Source: Pyropia haitanensis
Taxonomy: Eukaryota > Rhodophyta > Bangiophyceae > Bangiales > Bangiaceae
Length of the DNA stretch: 64,000 nucleotides
NCBI GenBank assembly: GCA_008729055.1
Contig: SDUX01000006.1
Span: forward strand, 691,501 to 755,500
Reading direction: 5' to 3'
The notes below the pieces were generated by a model. The model saw only the letters and a list, made by a program, of their open reading frames with translations, was not told the origin of the DNA and ran no database searches. Shown here piece after piece: positions 20,459 through 34,173 of this stretch (its first letter is position 1; each line of letters opens with the position of its first letter). The translations under genes were made by a program, and so were the position numbers.

Positions 20459-23400
20459 CTAGCCTTTGGAGACCTTCAAGTTCACCTGCCGCAGCAACTC
20501 CACCAGAAAGTCCTTGTACGACGGGTCCGCGGGCGGCGGCGACGACTCCTCCACCATACACCCCAGCACGCGCTTGTTCCCCGGATTAGCCCCGCCCGCC
20601 ACCACCACCACGTCGGTCGACGCGGGCCGCGCCCGCCGAAACGCCGCGACCGCCCGCAGCAGCAGCACGCCCGCGGGTGTCGGCGCACTCACGTCGCCCG
20701 TGTGGTGGCCTGCCGCCGCGGTGGTCAGCGGGGGCGGGGAGGCGGCCAGCAGCGCCGCGCGCAGGGCGGCCACGTCCAGCGCGCACCCGAGCGCGGCGCA
20801 CAGGCCCGCGGCGGCCGACGGGCCCACCCACAGGACGAGCGCGCGGCCATCGTCGACAAGGATGGCCGACTCGGCGTGGAGCGCCCCGCTCAACGCGGGC
20901 CACCCATTGGAGGGGAAGGGCGTCGCGAGCGGGTTGCGACACCGCTTATCTTCCACCGGCGCCGGTGCCGCGCCGGGCCCGCCGTTTGTGGCGGGCGCGC
21001 CGGCCACGGGGGTGTCCACGTCGGGTCCCCATGAGGAGGGCGGCCACACGGGAAGGACGTTGGGGTAGAGAAACGCGCACGTCCGGGCGACGGACATAGC
21101 ATCTACCGCCGACAGCAGCGCGGCCTTGTCATCCATCCGCATCCCAAACGCAGCCGCGCCGTCACGCGACAGGATGGGGCTCTGCAGCAGCCCGTGCATC
21201 AGCAGCGGCAGCAGCGTCAAGCCGTCAGGCAGCAGCAGCTGCGGGCCGGTGCCAGACGCCAGCGACAAGGCCGCCGCGTCGGCCGGGGAGTTCTTAGTCA
21301 TTCCCCGGTAAATGGCCAGTGCGGCAACCAGCTTATCCAGCATGGAACGCCGGATATCGTCCACACGCCGCTCCCGCACGGCGTCTGCAGACGTGCGGAT
21401 GAGCAGATTGGCCGTTGCGCCTGCATCGGCCGACGCCAACATCTCAGGCACCGACCGCGAAACGGGTGCCGCGACCGTGTGCACCCGGATGCGGCGCTCG
21501 CCGCGAGTGGACGTGTACAGGAGGGCGGTCTGCACCACAAACACGCCGGTGGTGAGGGCGGCGTCGTCAAACGAAAACTGAACCCCGTAGGCCGAGTCAG
21601 CGTCAGAGTTGGGGAGTGCCAGCAGATCCGTGTTGCGCAAGAAGAAGCGGCCGTGGAAGTTGCCGCAACGCACGCCCTTGGTCGCCCGCACCCGCATGAC
21701 GGCCTCCAGCCCAGTCTCCCGTCCCAACTGCCGGCACACCGACCGCGACAGCCGGTCCCCGTCACCGGCGACAGTAAAGCAGGGCATATAGACAAAGTCA
21801 CCGCCTGTGTACTTGCAGAGCGGTGACAGCGATGCGACGTCTACGAACGGCCCGGGCGGCGGCGTAGCGAGGAACATGTCCACGCTGATCTGCTTTCTTG
21901 TGAAGTCCACTGCCAGTTTGCGATAAAAGGGGATGTCTGGCGATAGCAGCGCCCGCTCCCGATCTGCGCCGAGCGCGCCGGGGTCTCCCCGTTCCCTGAG
22001 TGCACCGGGGCCGACCGTCGGACGAGAGGCGGCCAGCACCATCATCTTGCCGCCCCATCGCTCCATCAGCAGGAAGGCTCCTTGCAGCGCCGCGCCCAGG
22101 CAGCTGGGCGACGGCGCCACGGGGGTGCCTGCCGGCGCAGGCGCTGGCAGCGTCGACGGCAACCGCTCGAGGGCCTTGATGAGGCTCGGACGACACTCGT
22201 CCAGCGGCACCAGAATGTCCTCAGGACAAGGCAAAAACATGTCCTCCACATCCGCCACCACAAGCGACGACGGCTCCGCCTCTTCACCCGCCTTGAAGCA
22301 GTGAAAATGAACAGCCACATCGTAGGTAAGGAGCGCCACCTTGGTGCGCCCGTCGTCAGGCAGCAGGTCCAGCGCCTTGCGGATGGCGTCGACAGCAGTG
22401 ACCAGCAAGCCCGACGTGGCCGCTGCCACTGTCGTCTCCACAATAAAAACGTAAACTGGGGGCATCGGCGGCCGCACCATGTAGTCGGTGGGTGCCACAA
22501 ACTCAACCGACCCGTGCGTCAGCTCGGGGCGTTGCCGCGCGTCCGTCCGCTTGCCCGACCCGTCCAACGCAGCGTAGTACTCGTTTGGGGTGCCGTTGAG
22601 GAATTGACACAGGCAGCAACGCCAGCGGCGACCCGCGTCCGTAAAGACGCACATGAAGTTGATGTACGCCCGACACCGGGTGCACCGCACAATGCCCATT
22701 TGCCCAAAGTTGATGAGTGGCACGGGTGGCGCGTCGCCGCTCATCGGGTGGATCACCGCGCCGAGCGGCAGACCGTACTTGGTCGCCAGCGCAGATGACT
22801 GGGGAAAGACCCGGTTGGTCAACCGCACAAGCAGTGGCGACGTGGGCACGTGCGCCTCGGGCGGACACGCAGCAGTGATAGCCGATGACGCGCCGGCAGA
22901 AGAAAACACCTGCCCGGTCATGCCGCCAGGTGCAGGACCCATCGCGCCAATGGTACTGCTGGACACGGGATGCGGCGGCGGGTCCCCGCCCACCACCCGC
23001 GCCGCCATGTCAGCGCCGCCAAAAGCGGGACGGGGAAGAAACCGAGCGTCGGCAACGGAGACCATGGAACCCAGCGGCGGCTGCGGGGTGAGGTCGCCAC
23101 CACCGACGCCACCGGCTGGCGCGCCACCCACACCGGCGCCCACGTTGCCTCCGGCTGCGCCGCCCGGAGGACCGCCCATGGCGGGCGGCTCAGGATAGGC
23201 CGGCCGCCCACCCGCCGGCGCCCCAGGCGCACCGCCATACGCAGGTGCCGGTGCGGGGTAGCGGCCCGCCGGAGCCGGGTACCGAGACGCCGGTGCGGCA
23301 CTGGGGTAGCGGGGCGCCGCCGCAGCCGCGACCGGGGGGTAGCCGCCGGGACCGCCGGGACCACTAGGAGCGACCGGTCCGCCGGCAGCCCCCGGACCAC

Positions 23401-24043
23401 CAGGACGCGCGGGGTCCCCAGGGCGAACAGGGCGGCCGGGACCGCGCGGACCAGCCACGCCGCCAGGACCAACGCCACCGCGTGGGCCAACCGCGCCGCC
23501 AGGACCAACGCCACCGCCGGGACCGACCGCACCACCGGGACCGACTGCACCGCCGGGGACACCTGGGATTCCTCGTCCAGCAGTCATTGGCGGTGTCCCC
23601 GTAGGGCGGGCACCCGCCGGCGGAGCCCCCATCGGGCGGGCACCCGCTGGCGGAGCTCCCATCGGGCGGGCACCCGCCGGCGGAGCCCCCATAGGCCGGC
23701 CTTCCGCAGGCGGAGCCCCCATCCGGGGACCAACAGCCGGCGGTGGTCCCATCGGGCGACCACCAGCCGGCGGTGGTCCCATCGGGCGACCACCAGCCGG
23801 CGGCGGTCCCATCGGGCGACCACCAGCAGACGGTGCCCCGGTAGGGTGACCACCACCCGGCGGTGCGCCCGTCAACCGGCCATCGGAATACGGTCCCCCT
23901 GCAGGGCCCGCCGCAACTGGCGGGGACGCCGACTGTGCTGACAGAGCGGCATACCGCGAGGCGGCTGCACCCGCCGTTTGGCCGCTCCCATACGCAGCCG
24001 GCCGGCCGACGGCGGGATACCGCCCCGGCGGAGGCGGATCCAT
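20459..24043 (-). CDS. SEC24: COPII coat cargo-binding subunit Sec24
   Basis: Sec24 pairs with Sec23 on Sar1-bound ER membrane and selects cargo for COPII vesicles. The frame gives 1194 residues without introns from the ATG at 24043 ([14 protein letters not shown]). Residues 1-400 are Pro/Gly-rich, with 10-residue repeats of the form [20 protein letters not shown] (about 23590-23860) and VGPGGA repeats (about 23440-23560). The conserved body follows: [20 protein letters not shown], the zinc finger CTRC near residue 453 paired with CCLC about 20 residues on, the trunk ([28 protein letters not shown]), the beta-sandwich, the helical region ([20 protein letters not shown]) and a gelsolin-like end. 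Length and domain order are normal for the family. It is divergent from the orphan gene at 24561. Confidence 0.93.
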   Translation of the reverse strand: MDPPPPGRYPAVGRPAAYGSGQTAGAAASRYAALSAQSASPPVAAGPAGGPYSDGRLTGAPPGGGHPTGAPSAGGRPMGPPPAGGRPMGPPPAGGRPMGPPPAVGPRMGAPPAEGRPMGAPPAGARPMGAPPAGARPMGAPPAGARPTGTPPMTAGRGIPGVPGGAVGPGGAVGPGGGVGPGGAVGPRGGVGPGGVAGPRGPGRPVRPGDPARPGGPGAAGGPVAPSGPGGPGGYPPVAAAAAPRYPSAAPASRYPAPAGRYPAPAPAYGGAPGAPAGGRPAYPEPPAMGGPPGGAAGGNVGAGVGGAPAGGVGGGDLTPQPPLGSMVSVADARFLPRPAFGGADMAARVVGGDPPPHPVSSSTIGAMGPAPGGMTGQVFSSAGASSAITAACPPEAHVPTSPLLVRLTNRVFPQSSALATKYGLPLGAVIHPMSGDAPPVPLINFGQMGIVRCTRCRAYINFMCVFTDAGRRWRCCLCQFLNGTPNEYYAALDGSGKRTDARQRPELTHGSVEFVAPTDYMVRPPMPPVYVFIVETTVAAATSGLLVTAVDAIRKALDLLPDDGRTKVALLTYDVAVHFHCFKAGEEAEPSSLVVADVEDMFLPCPEDILVPLDECRPSLIKALERLPSTLPAPAPAGTPVAPSPSCLGAALQGAFLLMERWGGKMMVLAASRPTVGPGALRERGDPGALGADRERALLSPDIPFYRKLAVDFTRKQISVDMFLATPPPGPFVDVASLSPLCKYTGGDFVYMPCFTVAGDGDRLSRSVCRQLGRETGLEAVMRVRATKGVRCGNFHGRFFLRNTDLLALPNSDADSAYGVQFSFDDAALTTGVFVVQTALLYTSTRGERRIRVHTVAAPVSRSVPEMLASADAGATANLLIRTSADAVRERRVDDIRRSMLDKLVAALAIYRGMTKNSPADAAALSLASGTGPQLLLPDGLTLLPLLMHGLLQSPILSRDGAAAFGMRMDDKAALLSAVDAMSVARTCAFLYPNVLPVWPPSSWGPDVDTPVAGAPATNGGPGAAPAPVEDKRCRNPLATPFPSNGWPALSGALHAESAILVDDGRALVLWVGPSAAAGLCAALGCALDVAALRAALLAASPPPLTTAAAGHHTGDVSAPTPAGVLLLRAVAAFRRARPASTDVVVVAGGANPGNKRVLGCMVEESSPPPADPSYKDFLVELLRQVNLKVSKG

Positions 24044-24560
24044 GGAAGAGAGGGGCTGCGAGGGCCCAAAAACCGCGGCGGAAAACGGAGAGGAAGAAAA
24101 GAACAAGTCAGCGTGCAGGGTGCAGGGGGGTGTCGCCGCCAAGGACGCCCGCCGGCGGGATGGAACCGCGCGACGAAGGTGCCTGTCCCGAGCAAGAGCA
24201 CGATGGTGCGCGGAAAAAGCTGACATTCCGAGCCCCTCTCGCCACGACGCCAGTACTAACCGTAAATAATTCGACACAGTATTTACCGAAGGTAGGTCGA
24301 ATATGCAAATATAAGTATACATTCAAACAATCTGCATGATGATGTTTTGTATTTTGCTTGCAAATACATTTGTTTTGAACGAGAAGAATTTAACCAAGGT
24401 TCGCTTGAACACTACATGGTACAGTACAGGAGGCGACCATTCGTTTTCCCCGCCGCCTTCCCCCCCCTCCTCACACACCGGCCAGCTGTGCGGTCTCCCG
24501 CTACCCTTGTTGGCATTGTTCTTGATACCTCGCGCCACCTGCCCTCCCGTTGGTACTACC
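24044..24560. promoter_or_regulatory. AT-rich shared promoter of Sec24 and the orphan gene
   Basis: Positions 24255-24420 are strikingly AT-rich for this window, with ATATGCAAAT at about 24301 and CGTAAATAATT and TTTACCG elements at about 24260-24292. Two start codons face away from it. Confidence 0.55.
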
Positions 24561-25151
24561 ATGGTGTACGTTCGCGCGGTTGCCGTGTGGATTCGCGATA
24601 TGCGCACGCCGCCGGAGGAGATTGCGGCCGCTGAGAAGGAGCGCTTGGCCAAGGTACGCTGTGTGCTCGTGTGTTCCTCTTTCTACCCGTATCCAATGGA
24701 CGCTTTTTTTTTTGTGTGCGCCTCATGTGTTCTGCTGGACTTGGTGGAAGGCCGCTCCGCGCGCAGGTCCTCTTGACGATGAGCTGCCTGCTAGCGGTAT
24801 GGTCGCCTTCATTCCTGTCCGCGGCGAGTTTTTTTGGGGGGGGGGAACGTCGCTTACCATCTGCTCTCTTGACTCCTCCTCCTGTTCCCCCGGGCTCACT
24901 CCATTGATTGTTTATGAGCGCACCTTTCTCTCCTGTATTAGGTGGCGGCCGGCGCGGCGGCGCTGCGCGAGCGCTGGGCGCAGCCACCGCTCCCATTTGG
25001 TTACTGGACGACCAACCCCGGGCTGCACCAGGTGCACACCACCGCTGTTGCCGGTGCAGCGGCAGGGCGTGGGACCGCAGACTATGGCCGGCTCATCGAG
25101 GCGCTCGAGGCGGACGGGCTGGGCGAAGAGGGGGGGCCAGGCGGCAAGTGA
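24561..25151 (+). CDS. Two-exon small protein of unknown function
   Basis: Exon 1 (24561-24653) encodes MVYVRAVAVWIRDMRTPPEE and ends AEKERLAK at a GTACGC donor. The intron (24654-24941) ends TGTATTAG after a pyrimidine-rich stretch. Exon 2 (24942-25151) joins in phase and encodes VAAGAAALRERW, then PFGYWTTNPGLHQVHTTA, then GTADYGRLIEALEADGLG and a Gly-rich end. The total is 100 residues, soluble, with a charged helical N-terminal half. The in-phase join and standard splice signals support a real gene. I do not recognise the family. The size and the short N-terminal helix would suit a small organellar complex subunit, but that is a guess. Confidence 0.6.
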
Positions 25152-26173
25152 GGAGCGGTGGCGCGCGGCGGCTGCCGGGGACCGCCGGCTTTGCCTGCCT
25201 GGCCGCGGCGCTCAAGGCGGACGGGCCGGACGGAGAAGGCGAGGGGCGGTGGGAGAGGAAGGGTTGCTGCATGGGGGGGGTCACGGGCGGCATTGTGATG
25301 GCGGACCGTGCGGTGGAAACTGCGGCTGGCTGGTATGTGTGCAGTGGGGGGTGGGGAGCAAAGGTGGGCGACACGACGGTGTATGGGGAACAAGTGTTGG
25401 GGACGGAGGAGGTTGAATGGGGATAAGAGTGTGGGGGGCGGCGGAGGCGAACACCGACGTATTTGTGTTGCATGCAAGGCATGTTGTGCGGATGTGCATC
25501 CTGTCCGTACGACGCACCGCTGCGTGCGCTGCTCTTTTCGCAAGCTTATCTGTCATGAGCAGGCGGGCGCCATCATTGGCATGGCCTGGGATCTGGCCAC
25601 CCCCCCACAGCTGATCAGCGAGGTGGCCGCCCTGGTGAGCATGGCAACACTCGAGCGTGGGACCTGGGAACGTCCCGGTGTAGCAGTGTTGTGATGGGCG
25701 GGCTTGGTCGGGACAGGCGGTCGGGAGGTCGTCGTGGGGTGGTCCAGTGGTGCTCTTGGAGTGGTCAGGAGGTGGTCAAGAGGTGGTTGTGGGGTGTGTA
25801 CCTGTCCCATCAAAGTGGGTACGTTCTTAGCGCTAGACATGACAAGAAAAAAAACAGAGCAGCTAGAGAGCAAACCAAAACTGGGAGCAAAACATACAAT
25901 CGGACGGCACCGGCAGCCGTACCGAAGCCGGTGGCGAGCGCGTGCCCGCAGGCCGACCCCCCTTCGCCACGTACGCGTCACCGCCGTTCATCTCTCCTGT
26001 GCAAACTCCACCGTCCGAGCTCCCCCCCTCGGCGGCAAATTCCCCCCCCCACCGTGGATGCGCTGCGGCGGGAGAGCAAAACCCTCTGAAACCATCAGCG
26101 ATGCTGCGGCGGGGAGCAACCCCAATGACGAGCGCGCGCAGCTGCAGCCCGACTCCCCCCTCCCGGCTCTTTC
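25152..26173. other. Convergent spacer between orphan gene and ABC transporter
   Basis: It contains both 3' ends. The right part holds an imperfect copy of the transporter's 3' end (see the repeat at 25972). No further gene is supported. Confidence 0.45.
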
Positions 26174-26239
26174 CTACGCGTCAACGCCGTTCATCTCTCC
26201 TGTGCAAACCCCATCGTCCGAGCTCTCCCCCTCGGCGGC
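25972..26239 (-). repeat. Duplicated 3' end of the ABC transporter gene
   Basis: Positions 25972-26036 and 26175-26239 match at 61 of 65 bases. The match weakens but continues for about 45 more bases. The right copy encodes the transporter's last residues (ESSDDGVCTGEMNGVDA) and its stop. In the left copy the stop is changed to a Tyr codon and the frame runs on. Confidence 0.85.
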
Positions 26240-28639
26240 CCCACCTCCGCCAACCTTTGCTGACGCTCCGGCGGAGAGCGACTGGAGCGCCCATCCGCCG
26301 GCGCCATCAAACACGACCGAGTGCTCGTGGAAGGGGATGACCGCCTCCCGATGCGCCACCGACAGCAGCGTCACGCCCGCGTCGCGGAGCGCGCGGTACA
26401 CCAGCACCTCCCCGTCGGCCGAGATGGCCGACGTGGCCTCGTCCACCACCGCGTAGCGGGGGCCGTGGTACAGCAGCCGCGCGACGGCCAGGCGCTGTTT
26501 CTCGCCACCGCTCAGCACCTCCTCCCACGCGAGGAGGCCGTCCAGGCCGCAGGCGCGCTCCACGAGATAGCCCAGCTCCACAGCTTCCAAGCACTGCCTC
26601 GCGCGCTCATCCGAATGGGTGCGAGTGTCGCCCACGACCACACCGGGCAGGTGGGGGTACTGCAGCTGCGCGCGCAGGCTGCCACCCGTCACGACGTACG
26701 GCCGCTGGGAGAGGAAGAACACGTCGTCCCGCGACGGGAGGGTGAGCGTACCTGCTTGCAGCGGCCACAGCCCCGCAAGCAGGCGGAGGAGAGTGGACTT
26801 GCCACAGCCGTTGGGGCCCAAAACAATCACCGACTGGTCGGGGGTGACGGTAAAGGTCAGCTCCCGCGCCAGGGCCGTGCCGTCGGGGGACCACAGCGTC
26901 ACCCGGTTGAGCGCAATGTGGTCTCCGTACACTTGGCGAGGCGGGGGGAGCACATCCTCCACCGCGGGCGTCCCGTTGGAGACCACGGGCACGATCGCCC
27001 CATCGACGGCGGTGACCGCCGGTGCACCCTTCACAGCGCCCCCTGCCGCCGGCTCCACAATGCTGCCGTCATCAGCAATGATGCGGAAGGGCGCATCGCC
27101 GGCGCCCGTCGCGCGCTGCAGGCGCTGGAACGCAGCCAGCTGCCCCCGCGGACGGCTGAGTAGCCGGATCTGCTCGAGCAGCTCCGATACCCGCGATACG
27201 TGGCCCGCCAAGACGTGCAAGCGCTTGTACACGAGGACGAGCTGGCCCATGGACGTCGACGTGTTCATCATCAGTCGCATGGCAGAGACGTAGCGGCCGG
27301 CCAGCACTTCTTGCGGCGGCCTCTCCGACTCGGGCGTCAGGTAGAGGGGCACCGCAAAGATGGTGAGGCCAATGACCGACGCCGTGTACTTGACGCAGTA
27401 CCCGTCGAGGCACTGCTGCACAAACCGCTGGACGGCGGCGAGCTTGGAGTGCCGCAGCAGCCGCATCAGGCGCGTGTCGAGCGCCTGCCGCTCCGCCCGA
27501 CCGCCCGGCGGGTCATGGAACGCCACCTCCTCCGCGCGCGCCGCCAGCCGCGAGTGCGCCGCGCGAAAGTCGCCCGACAGCGCAGCCGACTGGGCGGTCA
27601 TGGTGGCCAGCGGCGGCGACAGCCGCCGCAGCAGCGAGGACGTGCAAAGAAAGTAGGCGTACAGAGCGGCCTGGCCGCGGTAGCCAATCAGGCGGCCGAG
27701 GGAACGGGAGAAGAGCAGCACGTCAAACAGGGGCTTGAAGGTGTAGGAGAAGAGCTCCGACACCGCGTCGCAAAACTTGTCCACATCGTCCGTAATCCGC
27801 TGGTCCGCGTGCTCCAGCCCGCCTAGCACGGACGCGGTGTAGTAGGCGCGGTGGGCCAGGTACGCGCGGTGGAGGTGCAGCGTCAGGCGCCGCCGAAACG
27901 ACAGCGAGATGAGCACCTGCATGGCCTTGAGCGCCGCGTTGACCACCGCCGTCGGGATGGCCGTCAGCGCAAACGCGGTGCAAACGCGGATGAATTTCGC
28001 CCACTGGGTGGCGGTCACCGCCTCGGCGCAGGCGCCCTCGAGCGCCACAATCCGGTCCGACAGGAGGGAGCGACACAGCAGCAGGCCCGCCTGCACGGCG
28101 ACCATGCCCGCCTCTGGTGACATGGCCGACGGGATGCACACGCGGAGGATGGCGGCGAGGCGGTCCCAGAAGCGCTGGTCCACCCCCGCCCGCCGGCGGC
28201 GGGGGACGAGCGCCACACCGGCGGCCGCCGCCTTGCCGTTGGCCGCTTCCCCAACGCCGCCGCCGCCGCTGCCGCCGCTGCCGCCCACGACCGCCACTGT
28301 CGTGGCGTCACGCCCGCCATCGGCCGGGACGACCCCACCCCCCCCGGCCGCCGCCGCTGACGCGGCGGCGGCGGCGGCGGCCGCCACGGTCGGCACCTTT
28401 GGCGGCAGCGCGGCGGCCACGAGCGCCGCCTGCTCTCGCTGCATCCGCTGCAGCTGCCGGCGCAGGCGCAGCGCGGCGAGGGCAGTCCCGCCCCCAGCGA
28501 GCAGCGACGCAAGGAGCACCCGCTTGCGCGCGGCCGCCGCCTTGCCGGCCAGGCCGCCCGTCACGGCGCCGGGGACGGACAGCAGCGCCGACGCAGTGGG
28601 CCAGTCCATGGGCAGGGGAAAGGGAAAGGGAGAAGACAT
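26174..28639 (-). CDS. ABC half-transporter, subfamily D (peroxisomal fatty-acyl type)
   Basis: ABCD half-transporters dimerise in the peroxisomal membrane and import very-long-chain or other acyl-CoAs. The frame from the ATG at 28639 gives 821 residues: an N-terminal Ala/Gly-rich stretch with hydrophobic segments, then the ABCD membrane domain. Its family blocks are HRAYLAHRAYYTASVLGG, NADQ-like HADQRITDDVDKFCDAV, FKPLFDVLLFSRSL and LAARAEEVAFHDPPGG. The nucleotide-binding domain has Walker A GPNGCGKST near residue 608, FFLSQRPYVVTGGSLRAQ, signature LSGGEKQRLAVARLL near 711 and Walker B YAVVDEATSA near 728, then a His switch SVAHR. It is a single half, unlike the fused plant protein. A plastid location is an alternative. 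It is divergent from the lipid-kinase-like gene. Confidence 0.88.
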   Translation of the reverse strand: MSSPFPFPLPMDWPTASALLSVPGAVTGGLAGKAAAARKRVLLASLLAGGGTALAALRLRRQLQRMQREQAALVAAALPPKVPTVAAAAAAAASAAAAGGGGVVPADGGRDATTVAVVGGSGGSGGGGVGEAANGKAAAAGVALVPRRRRAGVDQRFWDRLAAILRVCIPSAMSPEAGMVAVQAGLLLCRSLLSDRIVALEGACAEAVTATQWAKFIRVCTAFALTAIPTAVVNAALKAMQVLISLSFRRRLTLHLHRAYLAHRAYYTASVLGGLEHADQRITDDVDKFCDAVSELFSYTFKPLFDVLLFSRSLGRLIGYRGQAALYAYFLCTSSLLRRLSPPLATMTAQSAALSGDFRAAHSRLAARAEEVAFHDPPGGRAERQALDTRLMRLLRHSKLAAVQRFVQQCLDGYCVKYTASVIGLTIFAVPLYLTPESERPPQEVLAGRYVSAMRLMMNTSTSMGQLVLVYKRLHVLAGHVSRVSELLEQIRLLSRPRGQLAAFQRLQRATGAGDAPFRIIADDGSIVEPAAGGAVKGAPAVTAVDGAIVPVVSNGTPAVEDVLPPPRQVYGDHIALNRVTLWSPDGTALARELTFTVTPDQSVIVLGPNGCGKSTLLRLLAGLWPLQAGTLTLPSRDDVFFLSQRPYVVTGGSLRAQLQYPHLPGVVVGDTRTHSDERARQCLEAVELGYLVERACGLDGLLAWEEVLSGGEKQRLAVARLLYHGPRYAVVDEATSAISADGEVLVYRALRDAGVTLLSVAHREAVIPFHEHSVVFDGAGGWALQSLSAGASAKVGGGGAAEGESSDDGVCTGEMNGVDA

Positions 28640-29804
28640 GGTGAAGGGTGAGGATGAGGGTGGGGGGGGGAGACCCCACCTGGGAACAAAGAAAAAAGGA
28701 AAAAAAAAGGAAATCGCACGGGGACCAGGGAAAAAAAAAAAAGAGGGGACGCTCGGGGAGAGGACGGACAGGGGGATACGCCGCCCCACCGCCCGAGCAG
28801 CACGGACGCCAACCAACAGCCCGCTGGGGGCGGGTGCGTCAGCTCCCCCCAACGCGCAGCTAGCCGCCGCAGTGGACGGCGACGACCACAGCGGCACACG
28901 GTCGGACGGCAGCCCGCGCTCAAGTCGGCCTGCCGTCCACCAGCGGCGGGGAGGGCGACGGCGGCCCACCGGCGCCAGCCCCGGACACCGCGGAGTGTGC
29001 GGGTGTGGCCAACGCAGCGGCCCCGCGGCGAATCACCGAGTCTGGTTGGGTGGGGGGTGGGGGTGGGGTCTGCCAGGCTGGATCCTGGCCCCTCAGCACC
29101 GGCCCCGCCACCTTCCCGGCGGGGGGGGGCTCGAGGCACAGCTGCGCACAGATTGAACGCTTTCGTACCGAACTTGTGGTCGTGGAAATGGTTGGCTTGA
29201 TCGCACCGGCGCCAAAGTCCTGACCATGGCGGGACGTGTCCACAATTCCCCACACCACAGTTTCGCGTGGAAGCGCGAGTCGTGCCGTCATCGGCCAACG
29301 ATAGTGGTGGGGCGTCATTCGGCAAGAAAATTACCGGTCACGAAATACGTAACCTCTTCCCGTCATGCCGTCAGAAGGGGTAAACGGGGAGGCTGCCGTG
29401 ATAATTTGTCCATCACCGACCAGTCTTGCTGGCAACTCGAGGGGCAGTCATCGACGGTGTAAACACGACTAGTAGCTGCCAGCAAGCTCATGGCCTGCAT
29501 CCAGGCGATGATTGGAGGAGAGCGTTGACACGTCGGTAAATCTTACGGTATTTCCGTAAGATGGGCCAGAGTCGGTAAGAACGCAGCATCGGGTAATACA
29601 TGGTAATTTACGCAACGTGGCGTAATATCTCCCATCACTAGCCAACGAGCGCTCCACAACGCTTGCGGTGCATCCGACGGGCGGCGGGTGTGGGCGCCGA
29701 CGCTGCTGGTCTTTGAGCATCGTCCTGTCGCCCTCCACATCCGCGTCGGCGGCGGTCTGGCTGGACGGCCGCGACCGGCCCGGCCATTCCATCCGACGCC
29801 CAAC
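28640..29804. promoter_or_regulatory. Divergent upstream region of ABC transporter and lipid kinase
   Basis: About 1.16 kb. The left half is purine-rich near the transporter start. Positions 29300-29650 form an AT-richer island with several TTACCG/CGGTAA elements and an inverted repeat. Confidence 0.5.
29540..29562. promoter_or_regulatory. Perfect 9-bp inverted repeat, possible regulator site
   Basis: ATCTTACGG and CCGTAAGAT flank TATTT. It sits about 240 bp before the lipid-kinase start codon in an AT-rich island. The symmetry suggests a dimeric protein site, or a short hairpin if transcribed. Confidence 0.5.
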
Positions 29805-31172
29805 ATGGCCACCACAGCCGCCCCACCGGCCGTGGCCGCCCCGCCGGCGGGGACCACCGACGCACCAGCCGACGCGGCCGATGGCGCCGCGCCGCCGGCC
29901 AAGCAAGGTGGCACCGTCGGGGCCTCTGCCGACTCGCCCCTGGCGGCGGCATCCAAGGCACCCGCTACAGCAGACGCCGCCCCCAGCGCCGGCGGGCGCG
30001 GCCGGGTGGACGTCATCTTCAACCCCATCTCCGGCACGGGGGACCCCGACACGGATGCGGCGCTGATAGAGCGGCACCTGGGCGTCACGTTCGGCACCGT
30101 CGCCATCCGGCGCACCACCGCGGATGTGGGCGCGGCGGCGCTGGCGCGCGCCGCCCTCGACGATGGCGCGGACGTGGTCGTCGCGTCGGGCGGGGATGGC
30201 ACCGTCGGGGAGGTGGCCGCCGTCCTTGTCGACGCCGAGTCGGCGGCCAACGGCCTGGTGGGTGGCGCCGAGGATGGCACCGGCGGCCGGCGGGTGCGGC
30301 TGGGCGTCATCCCGCGGGGCACGGCCAACGCGTTTGCCGCCGCGCTCGGCATCCCGTCGTCGGTGACGGCCGCCGCGGACCTGATCGCCACGGGCGTGTC
30401 GCGCCCGATTGACGCGGTGTGGATGAATGGGCGGCTGATGATTCTGCTGGGCGGCGTCGGCCTCGAGGCGGCCGTTGTGTCGCGCGCGGACCGGAGGCTC
30501 AAGCGGCGCCTCGGGCCGCTTGCGTATGTCCTCAGCGGCATCCACGCCATCCGCGAGCAGCGCACGTTCCGCGTGCGGCTGGAGCTGTCGGACGTGGAGG
30601 ACACGTCCGACGCGGGCGTGAAGGTCACCGTGCCGACGGCGCGGGTGGAGAACCTGGTCGTCAAGGGGCTGACCGTCGCCAACGTGGCGCCGCCCACGTC
30701 GGTGCTGGCGCAGGGCCTCGGCGCCGTTCGCCCAGACGATGGGCGGGTGGAGGTGGTGGCCTACACCGCGGGCGGAACCCTCCACTCGATCAGCGCCCTC
30801 TTCCGCCTCTTCCTGTCCGGGGTCCTCCTCCGGCGGACGCGGCTGGCCGGCGTCCGCGCCGTCCGCGCACGCGGCGTGCGCGTTGTGTGCGAGCCGCGGC
30901 AGCTGGTGGTTATTGACGGGGAGGAGGTGGGCGAGGACGACATGGTCGTGACGCTCGGGGAGGCGCGGCGGCAGTTCCAGGTGCTCGCGCCGCCGGCAAA
31001 GGAGATGAAGCGCGCGCGGCGGCGGCTGGCGCGGACGCTCGGCAAGGTCGCCCGCAACGTGCGGGGGTTGCTACTGTTTGGCGTGACCGTCGCGCTGTTG
31101 CAGTCGCTGCGGCCGCTGTTTGGGGACGATGAGGAAGAGGAGCGGGGGGGGGTGGGTATGGCATCCCTGTGA
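29805..31172 (+). CDS. Diacylglycerol/sphingoid-kinase-like protein (YegS/DAGK catalytic fold)
   Basis: The protein has 455 residues from the ATG at 29805. After about 65 low-complexity residues (a possible leader) comes the DAGK catalytic domain: VDVIFNPISGTGDPD, then VVVASGGDGTVGEVAAVL near residue 127 (the GGDGT nucleotide loop), then LGVIPRGTANAFAAALGIP near 167. The C-terminal lobe continues with LILLGGVGLEA-like and PTARVENLVVKG. Such kinases phosphorylate diacylglycerol, ceramide or sphingoid bases, and the sequence does not tell which. The end has a hydrophobic stretch (GLLLFGVTVALLQSL) followed by an acidic tail, suggesting a C-terminal membrane anchor. It converges on the FabG gene. 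Confidence 0.8.
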   Translation: MATTAAPPAVAAPPAGTTDAPADAADGAAPPAKQGGTVGASADSPLAAASKAPATADAAPSAGGRGRVDVIFNPISGTGDPDTDAALIERHLGVTFGTVAIRRTTADVGAAALARAALDDGADVVVASGGDGTVGEVAAVLVDAESAANGLVGGAEDGTGGRRVRLGVIPRGTANAFAAALGIPSSVTAAADLIATGVSRPIDAVWMNGRLMILLGGVGLEAAVVSRADRRLKRRLGPLAYVLSGIHAIREQRTFRVRLELSDVEDTSDAGVKVTVPTARVENLVVKGLTVANVAPPTSVLAQGLGAVRPDDGRVEVVAYTAGGTLHSISALFRLFLSGVLLRRTRLAGVRAVRARGVRVVCEPRQLVVIDGEEVGEDDMVVTLGEARRQFQVLAPPAKEMKRARRRLARTLGKVARNVRGLLLFGVTVALLQSLRPLFGDDEEEERGGVGMASL

Positions 31173-31611
31173 GGGGGGGGCGTCGGTGGTAGGGGCGGAG
31201 GGGGAGCTTACTGGGAGGGCGAGGAAGTGGAGGGGGGGGGGAGCTGTGGCTGTGGTGTCAGTGCCGATGTCGCGGAGGTGGCGTGGGAAGGTCTGCGCGG
31301 GTGCACATGGGGGGGTCTCAGTCTGGGCGGCGGTCTGCAAGTGCGAACGGTACAAGCGAGTGACGTAGAAAAAAAAAAAAAGAAACTGGGCCAAACAGAG
31401 CGCGCCCAAAGCGCCACCTGGGAGGAGTGTGGAAACAAGGCATGACGCCCCTGTCCACAACGATGCCGTGCGTGCCTTTCTGTACGTGCTGCACAATAGG
31501 ATGCCCCCTCGCAAGCGGTGCACAGCGGCCAGAAAGACACCTGACCAACCACCGCCATCCTCCCCGCTCAGCCGCCCCGCCCACACCTCACCGGAAGTCT
31601 GCCGCGCCACC
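31173..31611. other. Convergent spacer between lipid kinase and FabG
   Basis: It holds both 3' ends, with an A13-14 run at about 31369. No gene is seen. Confidence 0.5.
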
Positions 31612-34173
<2,562 letters not shown>

